Shown here in pieces: positions 1-10,755 of a DNA stretch of 64,000 bases. The position numbers and the translations under genes are program-made. Source of the DNA: Cryptomeria japonica (taxonomy: Eukaryota; Streptophyta; Pinopsida; Cupressales; Cupressaceae); NCBI RefSeq assembly GCF_030272615.1, contig NC_081408.1:403675389-403739388 (forward strand), written 5' to 3'. The notes under the pieces were generated by a model. That model had not been told where the DNA came from and ran no database searches. It saw only the letters and a program-made list of their open reading frames with translations. How positions within the stretch are numbered: the stretch's first letter is position 1; each line of letters starts with the position of its first letter.

Positions 1-1
1 T

Positions 2-1054
2 AGGAAGGACAGTCTGAAGCTTGATGGAACTAACTATGGCATATGGAAGATCAGAATGGAAACACATCTGAACTGCATTGGAAGAGATATATGGGATGCT
101 ACTAAGAATGGCTATGTTGCTCCTATTCTGAATCAACCTCATCCACCAACATTGGCTAAGGACATGGAAAATGATTGCAAATCAAGAGAAGCACTTATGA
201 ATGCATCATCAGATCAGAAGATCATGGGATTATCAAACCGATCTACTGCTAAAGCTATTTGGGATAAACTGGAAACACTGAATGAAGGAGATACCATTGT
301 CAAGATTGCAAAACTGGAATGTTACCGGGTCAGGTATGAAAATTTAAAAATGGAAGAAGATGAAAGAATTTCTGCATTTATGGAAAGATTTAATGAAATT
401 GTTTTAGGATTACAATGTTGTGGAGGATCCTTAATTGAAGATGAAATTGTGTCTTAAGTTTTAGGAGCATTTCCACTGGCTTACAAAATGAAAGTAACTA
501 CTATCAATGAAATGAGAACAATGCCTAATACTTCAGTTTCTAGAGATACTTTGGTTGGAAAACTTTCAGCATTTGAGCTTGAAGAGTTTGGTCATGTTGC
601 TATTGTAAAGACTGATTTAGCTTTCAAAGCATCATCATCATCCAACAAAATGGATTGGAAAGAACTTTATGCAAAAGAACTTGAAGATATGAGGAGAGAA
701 AGTGAAGAACTTGAAGAACTTGAAGCACTATTTGCAAGGAAAATGCCTAAAGGTCCAGCAGGAAGTAAGTATGAAGGTAAATCACCTTTCAAATGATTTA
801 ATTGCCATAAAGTTGGTCATATGGCATCTAGATGTCCTGATAGACATACAAGATTAAGGGAGGAAGCAAAAAGATCATATAAGCCTAACCCTGAATATCA
901 GAGATATAGATTCAAGAAAAATAGAGATAAGTCATGTTACTGTGCAGATGAAGGTATTAAAGATGACTTAGATGAAGATATAGAAGATAACGGATGGGAT
1001 TTTGTTGCAATAAAGGAAGATCAATCAGCACCCATTGTCAACCTGGTAGAGTAG
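2..1054 (+). pseudogene. gag: Copia-1 gag remnant
   Basis: Gag packages the element RNA into cytoplasmic virus-like particles. The frame starts upstream of the window; its visible start LKLDGTNYGIWKIRME is the usual copia gag opening. It includes the region typical of UBN2-type gag (AIWDKLETL, then KLECYRVRYENLKM). A zinc knuckle follows near 795-836, but its first cysteine is a TGA stop, leaving FNCHKVGHMASRC. One frame is open apart from stops at 455 (TAA), 794 (TGA) and 1052 (TAG), with no frameshift in this part. The tail is charged and acidic (DDLDEDIED). The assignment is secure; the copy is not functional. Confidence 0.85.
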
Positions 1055-2002
1055 GCACTGGTAGCTAAAATTGAAGAAAAAGATGAATGGATTATAGATA
1101 GTGGATGCTCGCATCATATGACTGGTGATAAAATAAAATTCTTATCTTTTCAAGAAATTCATGGAGGTCTAGTAAGGTTTGGAGATGATAAAGCTTGTTT
1201 AATCAAAGAAAAAAGCACTGTATATTTGGATGGTAAGCACAATACTGACAATGTTTATTATGTAGAAGGTTTAAAGCATAATATTTTGAGTGTTGGTTGA
1301 TTAGTGGAAAAAGGATTTCAGTTACAGTTCAAGAATGGGAAATACAAAATCATTAACATAACTGGATTGGAGATTGCAATAGGTAATCAGACTAAAGCAA
1401 GAACAAGAAATCTACAAGGAGATAGATACTTAATGCTAATAATTGATGATTGTTCTAGAATGTGTTGGGTTACTTTTCTCAAAGAGAAATCAGAAGCTTT
1501 TGGAAGATTCAAGATATTCAAGGAAATGGTAGAGAATGAAACCAGCAAGAAAATCAAATGTTTAAGATCAGATCAAGGAGGAGAATTTACATCAAGGGAA
1601 TTTAATGCATTATGTGAAGTGAATGGAATCAAAAGACAACTATCAGCACCCCAAACACCCTAGCAAAATGGAGTTGTGGAAAGGAAGAACAAAACTATTC
1701 TGGATGCAGTAAGAAAAATGTTAATGAAAGCAAATCTACCTCATGTGTACTGGAGAGAAGCAGTAAATACAACGGTTTATACTTTCAACAGAGTTCACAT
1801 CAAAAGTGAAACCGGTAAGACCCCTTATGAACTATGGTTTGGTCATATTCCTACTCTTAAGTATTTCAGAATATTTGGAATCAAATGTTATATTAGAAGA
1901 GATGAGTATATTGGAAAGTTTGATCCTATAAGTGATGAAGGAATATTTCTTGGTTATTCATCTAAAAGCAAGGCATATAGATGTTATAATAAAAGGTTAT
2001 AG
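1055..2002 (+). pseudogene. pol: Copia-1 protease and internally deleted integrase
   Basis: The aspartic protease active site is intact as WIIDSGCSHHMTGD (about 1088-1130). Downstream, YYVEGLKHNILSVG and the start of the pre-integrase region are present. The sequence then jumps from IAIGNQTKA to RTRNLQGDRYLMLIIDD. The HHCC zinc-binding region and the first catalytic Asp of integrase are therefore missing, although the frame is kept. The second Asp (LRSDQGGEF) and the Glu (NGVVERKN) of the DDE triad remain. Stops lie at 1298, 1661 and 2000; those at 1661 and 2000 fit CAG to TAG. It is in the same frame as gag, which fits a single copia polyprotein. Confidence 0.85.
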
Positions 2003-3812
2003 AAAATCATTGAGAGTACTAATGTGAAGATAGATGAACACTTTAGAGGAGATTCAAGATCTATAGAATCTGTAGTTGTAATGATTATAGATCAACCAAC
2101 ATAGATTGCACCGGTACAAAATTAAGACCTAGTCACACCGACATCATAAAAAACTCAACAATGTTTGAAGAACAACAGCTTGTGAATGTTAATCAGAACA
2201 AACCTGGGTATGTAAGATTGAATCATTTAGGGAATCAGATAATTGGAAACAAGAATCAAGGTTTTATGACTAGAGGAAGACTAGCAAATGAAGAGGTATG
2301 TTTAATTTATCAAGTTGAACCAGCATATGTTATTGAAGCATGTAAGGATGAACATTGGATAAAAGAAATGGAACATGAATTAGAACAAATTGAAAAGAAC
2401 AACACTTGGAATTGGTTCCCCGGCCTAAAGACAAAAATGTAATTGGAACTTAATGGGTATATAGGAATAAACTTAATGAAGATGGAGAAGTAATCAGGAA
2501 CAAAGCAAGATTAGTTTGTAAATATTATTCACAGAAAGAAGGAATTGATTATAATGAAACCTTTGCACCAGTAGCCAGAATTGAGGTAGTTAGACTATTT
2601 CTTGCATTTGCAGCTCATAAGAACTATAAAGTTTATCATATGGATGTAAAATGTGCATTTTTTAATGGAGATCTTGAGGAGGAAGTTTATATTCAACATC
2701 CTGATGGATTTTCTTTGACAGATAATAAGGATATGGTTTGCAGGTTAAGGAAAGCTTTATATGGATTAAAGCAAGCTCCCAGAGCTTGGTATGCTAGATT
2801 GGATAAATATCTTTTGAAGCTTGGTTATACAAAAGGTAATGCTGACAACAATTTATATTACAGAGTTACCAATGATGATATTTTGGTTATTGAAGTCTTT
2901 GTAGATGATATCATTTTTGGAGGTGAAGATTGATTATGTAAGGACTTTGCTAATCAGATGCAGAAAGAATTTTAAATGTCTATGATTGGAGTGATAAAAA
3001 AATTTCTACATTTGTAGATTTCACAAACAGATAAAGGTATATTCATATGTCAAACAAAGTACTTGAAGGAACTTTTGAAGACATTTGGTATGGAAAATTC
3101 CAAACCCGTAAGTACTCCTATGACTACAACTGACAAATTGACATTGAAGGATGATTCAGCTCCTATTAATCCAACAAAGTAGAAATCTATGATTGGAGGT
3201 TTACTATATTTGACACAAACAAGACCTGATATAATGAATGCAATATGTATTGTTTCAAGATTTCAAAGCAATCCTAAAGAACATCATGAATCGACAGTTA
3301 AAAGGATTTTTTGGTACCTACAAGGCACAACAAATCTTGGTTTATGGTATCCTAAAGATGAAAATTTTGATTTATGTGCATACACTAATGCAAATTGGGT
3401 AGGTGATGTAGATGACAAAAAGAGTACCACTGGCGGTGCATTCTTTCTTGGAAGCATATTAATTTCATGGATCAGTAAGAAGCAGACTTGTACATCATTA
3501 TCAACAGCAGAATCAAAATATGTTGCAACAACAACTAATTGTAATCAAGTATTATGGATCAAGCAAATGTTAAAGCATATAAAGGTAAAATGCAAAGAAC
3601 CAATAATCATTTTTTGTGATAATTCAGTAGCAATTGATATATCAAAGAATCTGGTATTTCACTCTAAGATAAAGTATGTTTCTATTAAGTATAATTTTCT
3701 AAAAGAGAATGTTGAAGCCAAAACCAACAAACCAATCTATCTTTGGGAGATTGATTGGTTTGCTGGTTTTGGCATTTTGTTTTTGGCACTTAGATGTTTT
3801 TCCATCTAGTGT
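2003..3812 (+). pseudogene. pol: Copia-1 reverse transcriptase and RNase H, truncated C-terminus
   Basis: The reverse transcriptase keeps the copia signatures [29 protein letters not shown] and FVDDIIFGG (the usual YVDD Tyr is Phe). RNase H shows TRPDIMNAICIVSRF, STTGGAFFLG and STAESKYVA. At least two frameshifts occur (after 2002 and near 2420), with stops at 2452, 2933 and in the 2970-3180 stretch. The normal C-terminus (the ADIFTK-type motif seen in Copia-C) is absent. After FLKENVEAKTNKP the frame runs through a 21-bp inverted repeat and stops just before the polypurine tract. Confidence 0.85.
3717..3773. repeat. Inverted repeat at the broken end of Copia-1 RNase H
   Basis: Arms of 21 bp at 3717-3737 and 3753-3773 are reverse complements with one mismatch, around a 15-bp loop. 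The right arm reads GATTGGTTTGCTGGTTTTGGC. It sits exactly where the conserved RNase H C-terminus should be. Confidence 0.85.
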
Positions 3813-3823
3813 TGCCATCAATA

Positions 3824-3837
3824 CCAAAGGGGGAGAT
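3824..3837 (+). promoter_or_regulatory. Copia-1 polypurine tract
   Basis: CCAAAGGGGGAGAT lies directly before the LTR start TGTTGG, at the position of the plus-strand primer. Confidence 0.85.
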
Positions 3838-4633
3838 TGTTGGTATTGTGGATGACTTTGTCATGTGTTGCATTGGTTTTGTCATTGATGTCAACACTTG
3901 TCTTCTTGGAGGTTTACATTATGTTCACCAGTATGGTTAGTGACTTATGCATAGTCACCGGTATGTGTTCACCAGCAGGTTATATGGTTCATCGACAATG
4001 ATGATAACTTGGAGATCCTTTGGTTATGCAGAAGACATGGATTGGAAGTTTGGTTTTGGTGTTTTTCTTATTGGTCTAATCGAGTTGACAAATTTGCCTT
4101 TACCAGCAGATAGGTCTAGGTTATGGACCGGTACTCCAGATTAACATGACACGTTATGGAGATGATTTATTAATTGGTAAAATGTATTGAGCCGACATGA
4201 TGTATCACATCAAGACTTATTTGTAATTGATTTAATTGCAATATCTTTAGTGAGCCAACCTATTCATTTGGTCTTAGGTTTTGTATAAATGATTGTAAGA
4301 TCTTATTGAAGATCGAGGGATATAGGATATGGTATGAGTGTATTTGAATATTGAAGAGAAAAAATAAGCAGATCCTTGTGCGAATCACGCAAACATTATT
4401 CAAAGATTGAAGAAATGTTATGAAGGTGTTTTGACACTCATGTTCAAAGCTTAACCGATATTGAATCCAGCATTGGAGATGCTATTTTGAGCAGTACATT
4501 ATCATTAGATTTAACCATCCAATTGTGTAGTCAGTGTGACTTCTATTTTGTGATTGAGTAGTGAGCTCTAGGCAGTTGGCCTTTCTGCATGTGCAGGCCC
4601 CATTTGTATACACATACTATCTGCAGTAGTATC
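3838..4633 (+). repeat. Copia-1 3' LTR, first part
   Basis: Starts TGTTGGTATTGTGG directly after the polypurine tract and runs to the Tat-A insertion site. Its text (TTTTGTCATTGATGTCAACAC) is shared with the LTR at 35240. The remainder is at 22291-22572. Confidence 0.85.
4629..4633. repeat. Target-site duplication of Tat-A (left)
   Basis: GTATC directly precedes the Tat-A LTR start TGTAGACACC and is repeated at 22286-22290 directly after the LTR end. Confidence 0.95.
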
Positions 4634-6208
4634 TGTAGACACCTAAAAATGGTCAACGCTTGCGGAGTCATACTTTAACATTTGCGCATTGCCTCATTTT
4701 AGGTTTTTGCATCGCATTAACATTTCTCCTATGTCACGCACTTGGTTTTTATTATTTGCAAGCATCGAGTCATCCTTCTACATTCTTCATTCATCTCACT
4801 CTCAAATTTGGTCTTGTCGACAACACTATCCAGTTATGATTTTGATCGATTTTATCCTGTCGCATCAATGTGCGTAGTCATTTGTCATTATTTTGGACAT
4901 CGTCAATCCTAATTAGGGTTTTGTCCTCTTATCAATCTTATCATCTTGCGATCAATTTGTCATCGATCGTGGTCATTTTCAATCTTGTCGTCTTGCAATC
5001 TATTTTGTCGTCGATCCTTGTCCTCTTGTCAACTTTGTCATTTTGCGATCAATTCGCCATCGATTGTTGTCTGTCTCAATTATGTCAATTTGGATCAATT
5101 AGTCATTGTTCCTCATCAATTGGCGCATTTATCAATCAAATCATTTATCACATTGGTCTTTTATCAAGTCAAAATCATGATCAAATCGAATCGATATCAA
5201 TTATCCTTTCTCAAGACCTAATTGTCATCCTTGCATTGCTAATTCATCTTCTAGGGTTTCGTGATTTAATCATTTAATCTTGTTTGTCATTTCTTCCTTT
5301 AGGATTAATAAATTATTTATTTATCCTAAGTCTTCGTGTCGCAATTAAATGTTTCATTTAATTGGCTAACTAATTATTCCTCTTTTTGTGAATTAATTAA
5401 TAAATGAAAAATTATTAATTGATTCACCTAATTTCCTAATCTTTCATCAATTTTCCCTCTTTGTGAATTATTAATAAATGAGAAATTATTAATTAATTTA
5501 CTAAATTCCTAATTTCATCATTTCTAATTCTTAATTTTCTAATTTTCCTATTTTCTAATTTCCTAATTTTCATCATTTCTTAATTTTAATTTCCACCTAA
5601 TTAACTTGTCTCTAGTTCTCCCTATTTTTGTGCTTCGGTGGAAGCATGAATTTCTCACGCGTCATACTCTTGACATAGTAAGATGTCATAAGGTTCTAGT
5701 TTTCTAACCTTTGTATTGGCAATATGTCATAATTCATGACATAGAAGGTGTCATAACCTTCTTCTTTTCACTCAATTTTGCCATTTTGAAATCAATTGCC
5801 TCTAATATCAATTTCATGCTAATCTTGTCTTTTCTCCAATTTATCTATAAATTGGATGAATTTCTTCAATCCTGATCTAATAATCACATTATCAAAATAA
5901 TCACTTTGTCGAATCAATCACGCTTTGAGTACTCTTGCGCTAATTTTCAATCTTGCTTTCACATTAGGTTTATGCACTTGAAGGTGAGATCCACAAACAA
6001 AGGCTATTTGGAGAAGAAAGAAGGACAATGGAGCCGCATGAAGGAGACATTTGAATCTGCATCTGGTTTGCTTAGTTTTTAGTTTTGAATGTTTTTCTTT
6101 CATGTCTCTATTGAGTGTAATTAGGATTGATCATTGCAATGAGCTTTTGTGATTGAGCTAAGATTAGTATTTTGAATTGCTTTGATGATTTCTGAATTCC
6201 TAGCTACA
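4634..6208 (+). repeat. Tat-A 5' LTR
   Basis: TGTAGACACC...GCTACA, 1575 bp, the same length as the 3' copy. It contains imperfect AT-rich palindromes (about 5300-5500), a TATA box at 5846 and repeated TGTCAT motifs around 5695-5760. A small minus-strand ORF at 5918-6103 recurs in the 3' LTR and is taken as chance. Confidence 0.95.
5846..5851 (+). promoter_or_regulatory. Candidate TATA box of Tat-A LTR
   Basis: TATAAA sits inside the palindrome CCAATTTATCTATAAATTGG (5836-5855), about 360 bp before the LTR end. It is duplicated in the 3' LTR. Confidence 0.5.
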
Positions 6209-6212
6209 TTAA

Positions 6213-6231
6213 TTGGTGAACCCGACGTGAA
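6213..6231 (+). promoter_or_regulatory. Tat-A primer-binding site
   Basis: TGGTGAACCCGACGTGAAC starts 4 bases after the LTR end, the expected place for tRNA priming. I could not assign the tRNA. Confidence 0.7.
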
Positions 6232-6330
6232 CACTAACCATCTAACCCCTTTACTGTGTTTTTGAGTGCTTTTGAGTTGATTTGCAGGTCAAAAAACCCA
6301 AAAACAGGGCAGTGCAGGGTTTTCTGGGGA

Positions 6331-6450
6331 CTTCTTGTGCCTGTGTAAGACAACTTGCACCTGTGTTAAGCATTATGCGCTTGTGTTAGAGACATTCTGC
6401 GCTTGTGTCATGGGTTCTGTGCCTGTGTCATGGGTTCTGCGCCTGTGTAA
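6331..6450 (+). repeat. Tat-A leader array: six ~20-bp phased GYCTGTGT motifs
   Basis: Copies of a motif close to TGCGCCTGTGTCATGGGT start (core G[CT][CT]TGTGT) at 6339, 6359, 6379, 6401, 6421 and 6441, so spacing is 20, 20, 22, 20, 20. The same motif recurs in both orientations at 20070-20172, in front of the antisense gene. Confidence 0.85.
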
Positions 6451-7221
6451 AGTCCAGAAATAGAGGTAAAAATGCAGTGTTTTACTTGAAAATTGTTTGT
6501 TTTTGCATTCTGTTTTCTATTTTTTTGGTTTTTGGTACTAATTATCTGTGCAACATCTTGGCATACGCATGGCAAAGACAACAAATGAAACTACTAACAT
6601 GTTTTATGCAGAATCGATAGTCAAAGAATAAACACCTCAAACTTCTAACTTGGGTTTTGCAAGTTGCCTTGGAGAAATAACTAAACTTGGTGTTTGCCAT
6701 TAATGTTATAGGCACCTAGTATGATTTCTAAATAGGTTGGAATGAACATGTTTTTGCTTTGATTGTTGAGTGTGACATTGGAGTAGGAGAGTATGCTCTC
6801 ATCCTTCGTAGGGTGATCAGAAATCCAGATCTTCGATACCATGCTCATTGTTTTGATTGTGTGTCACCTTTAGAGGGCCTGCCTTCCCGACCATTTTGCT
6901 TTTGCAAGCAAGTGATAATCGTGAGAAGGGAATGACCCAAAGTGAGTATGGCTAGAATACCTTGGCATTCTAACTCACTATAAAAAAAATCCCCGATGAG
7001 CGAAAGCTTTGAAGGAAGGGTTACGTGGGAATTGCAGTTACTTGGGAAGTGATGACCCTTGGACTCTTTCTCGTATCAACATTTAAGTAGGACCTCACAG
7101 TCTAAATTGTGCTTGCGCGACTACATTTGTTTGGTATCTTGATGGGCTTAATGTCTCAATCACGCTTGCGTGATATCAAGGAGTAACGCTTAACAAAAAT
7201 CCTTACTAAACACCTTGTATT
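6451..7221 (+). other. Tat-A leader, non-coding
   Basis: No supportable ORF. A block TTTAGAGGGCCTGCCTTCCC near 6870 has a close counterpart in the Tat-B leader near 40892, so parts of this leader are conserved between the two families. Confidence 0.6.
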
Positions 7222-7450
7222 TAGAGGCCAAAAATCCTTCTAGTTGCTTGAGAAGGACAAGTTCGGATACTTGGAAGAGATACTAAGTTCACCATGGGGA
7301 GATTTCCATGGGGACTGATGCTTGGCTGCCCTGAGAAGTGAGTGCCATGGAGGGGAGCCTGTGGGGTCAAGCATCTGTGTATTCTCCTTGAATCTCATAA
7401 CGAGTCTACCTCTCAAGTACCTACTATCCTTACCTACCATAAGAAATGTG
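7222..7450 (+). promoter_or_regulatory. Conserved leader block with GATGCTTG/CAAGCATC stem (Tat-A)
   Basis: The block resembles 41190-41445 of Tat-B. The core from GGACTGATGCTTGGCTGCCC through AGAAGTGAGTGC is identical in both. GATGCTTG (7317-7324) can pair with CAAGCATC (7368-7375) across a 43-nt loop. Placement in the untranslated leader fits an RNA packaging or dimerisation signal; that role is inferred. Confidence 0.65.
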
Positions 7451-8297
7451 TGAATGAGCATGATTGTCTTGAGTCTAAGTTAAAATATCTTGTCTTCTTT
7501 GCTTGTCAAAAGTTGAGTTGTGTCTCATTTCAAAAACAAGACAAATTGATTCAAAACAAGGTTAAACATAAGAGCATTTCATCCAACAAAACTTCAAAAC
7601 ACTTTCAAACATGGTTGTCAAACATTGTTCAAAATCTTGTCTTAACATTCATGTCACTTACATTTAGGTTCATCCTAGGTTGCATTTTGCAAAGTTCATT
7701 TTCAAGTACCAAGGTTAGGTTTCACCTAAGTCATACTCCTTTGCATATCAATACAAGTCATCCATTTGCATGTGTCCTCTTGCATTAAAGTCATACCATT
7801 GTTATACATTGCATACCCTAGGTCTCTTCATTAAGCTTGGGTCATTGTCATATCATATTAGGGTCACTTGCATATTAATTGTCCCTTTGCATATAGTCTC
7901 AAAAACTAGGTTTTGTCATACTTGAGTAATCCAAATCTTTGATAAACCCTAAGTCATTGTTAAGAAGTCTAGACCTTATCAAACCTTTTCTCTTTTTGTC
8001 ATTATTGTCATTTGGTCAAACCTAGCTTAGTATCCAATCATATAGAGGAGACTTTGTCATTTGTCCTTTTGTCACTTGGTCATTTTTTCCTTTGAGGTCT
8101 AGACATCATTTCAATTTCCTAAGGGTCTCTTTTTAGATTTGCATTCCAAAAAGTTTGTCAAAATCTTGAAAAACAACCAAAAACATAGATTGCATTCTTG
8201 CCATAGATTGCATTATTCATTCATTTAGTTTGAATTTAGCTGCATATCATATATTGTCTTTGAAAAATTCCAAAAATATTGCATTTGCATAAGTGAC
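7451..8297 (+). other. Tat-A leader, T-rich part before gag
   Basis: T-rich sequence with many GTCAT and TTGCAT words. ORFs here (such as 7342-7788) show no family features and are taken as chance. Confidence 0.6.
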
Positions 8298-10755
8298 ATG
8301 CCTATTGAAACAAGATCACAATCTAAAAAGATGGGTGATCCAACGTATCAACCCATTAACAACATATCAAATTCACAATTTCAAACTAGTCAAACAGTAC
8401 AAATTGAAGGTTCATCAAACACATCCCTACCACCATATGGAACAGTTCAACTTGGACCACCACCATTATATGAACCGGTGTTTGTACCTATGAAACCAGG
8501 ACATGGGAGTGTTCCACCAACTCCAAGAGGAAGTGCACCTTTCAATTGGAATCAACCAAACTTGCAACATGGAATACAAACATTGTATGAAGAACAAACC
8601 CTCTCACAAGGATTTGGTTCAGATCAAGGCATTCACCAAGAAATGAATCCGAATGTCCAACTAGATTCTTCATCAGATTCTGATGCTTCTGATGATGTTG
8701 ACATGTTCCTTCAAGATCCAAAGATAACAAAAAAGATGGATAAATTCTTGAACAAGGTCTTTAAGATGTTTCCACAAAAGTATCTTAACATGATGAGTAA
8801 TGTGACCTCTTCAAGCGAGCAAGTCAATGTGTAAGAACAACAAGGCAGTGAGCTGCTAAGTTTCTCTCCGCATCCAAATGAAGAAAATGCACAACAAGAA
8901 ACTCAACCTACCTTGATGAGTAAATGTGCTTCAAAGGCATTGACAGTGACTATTCCTCAAAAGTCACCATTTGAGACAATAAATAAGCCATTATTCAACG
9001 CAACACCTATAACAAAAGATCAAATAAAGACCACACAAATATTGATAGCTATCCCTCAACAAGAAGTAGTTCCTCATATGCATAAAATGGGATCAAAATC
9101 TAAAATGCAAGAGAGCTTCACGACTGGAATGCCTGATATCACTAACGTCCAAAGCAATACCATGATGCAACAAAGTTCTTATGTCCCATTAAACTCAATA
9201 TATTTACCAAACACTGTTGTGACAGATCCTTTGATAATGGCGACACAAAGAGCTACGGATAGTGTTTTGCACCAACAACAATTGTTGCAACAATTGAGTA
9301 ATACACAAAAGGTAACATCGAATGTGCAAACAAGCAATTTACAACAACAACAATACTGCATTCGACAACACGTTGCAGCGCCCTCTGCACCATTACAAGT
9401 TAATGCAAACTTGCAACCATCAGTGGATTGGACAAACAACACATCAAGTTAATGCAAGTACTATACCCCATCTTAAGGAGAAGCAACGAAAACCATCTAA
9501 ACAAAGTTTTTTACAAATGATGGGATATACACTGCGACAACAATTGGCACAAAGTCAACAAATTCCGAGTCATCAGCATCAACATGTGCCTCAATATGTG
9601 CCAAGGAAAACAAGCTATCATACTTCACAGCCGCAATTGGTGCCTGTGCAATATCAACAACATACTCAATTGCAATATCAACCTAGGCTACAAGAAGCAC
9701 AACAACAAGGTTGATATCAAGGCATAGCACAACCGCAACAACAAGAGATGTACCAAGAACATTATATGCCGAAGACACCAAAAATGGCCATTTCAGAACA
9801 TCAACAACCGATCAGAAATATGATGTATCGACAAAGAGTACCCACTGGGATTAATGATGGACCTCCAAAATTTGATACAATTGCGCAACAACTTGAGAAA
9901 TTGCAACGACAAGTTGATGCATTAGAAACTAAAGGAACAAAGAAATTGTATACAGATCAGGATTTATGTCCTAATCCATTTGACAAGAGCTTATACATGC
10001 CTCCATTCCCTAAGCATTTTGAAGCACCTAATTTTGAGAAATATAAAGGAAATGACAATCCAAAAGATCACATTCGTGCATTTTTTGTGGCATGTACTGA
10101 AGTGAGCTATGAGGACACCTATTTAATGCGATTATTTGCATGAAGTCTCACAGGACAAGCCATGGATTGGTATTTGCATCTGCCAGGAAATATAAAGACT
10201 TGGTCTGAATTGGCTCAAAATTTTATATCTCACTTTGCATTCAACATCGACAGTGACATGACCATGTCAAATCTATGCAACACCAAGCAAAAGCAAGGTG
10301 AAACATTAGTGACTTATTTGCAACAATGGCAAAACTTGTATAGTCGTTCTTCCCTCGATATACCTGAAGAACAACAAGTGAATTTGTTTATCCAAAATTT
10401 GGTCCTAGAAATGATGTATGAACTGAAATTGAAAAGTCCCAGTACTATTGAGAAACTCATTAAGAAGGGGATGAACATTGAAACTGCTCTTGTAGCTAAA
10501 GGAATCATTAAGCTTAACAAAGACACTGATAACACAAACAATTCAGGGGACAAAAATAGATTTTGGTATAAGAACAAGAATGTTACTAATGATGGAGTTG
10601 TTGATGCAAGAGCGGTGAATGCAAATCAAACCCCATTCATGATCAAGAAATTGAATGTTCCTAATATGTCAACTATGGAACAAAATCAAGCGCCAATGAG
10701 CAATGTTACTCAACAATATAATCAACAACAAGGCCAACAACGCAAACCTTTCTGA
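8298..10755 (+). pseudogene. gag: Tat-A gag
   Basis: The start chosen is the ATG at 8298 (MPIETRSQSKKMGD). The first ~470 residues are rich in Gln, Asn, Ser and Pro, with runs such as LQQQQY. The capsid-like retrotransposon gag domain follows (about 9960-10520): DLCPNPFDKSLYMPPFP, AMDWYLHLPGNIKTW and NTKQKQGETLVTYLQQW. One frameshift lies near 9430-9455. Stops at 8832, 9712, 10141, 10753 and 10777 each fit a single C-to-T change from a Gln or Arg codon. The frame then continues into protease with no separate pol start, so gag and pol appear fused. Confidence 0.85.

Noticed and set aside
4689-5277. Plus-strand ORFs in the Tat-A LTR, repeated at 20766-21354
   Set aside because: They lie in LTR sequence and are repeated only because the LTR is; Ser/Leu/Ile-rich composition reflects TCAT-type low complexity.
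9179-9442. Cys-rich minus-strand ORF, possible small secreted peptide
   Set aside because: Cys codons arise from the complement of CAA/ACA-rich gag sequence; no signal peptide pattern conserved in Tat-B.
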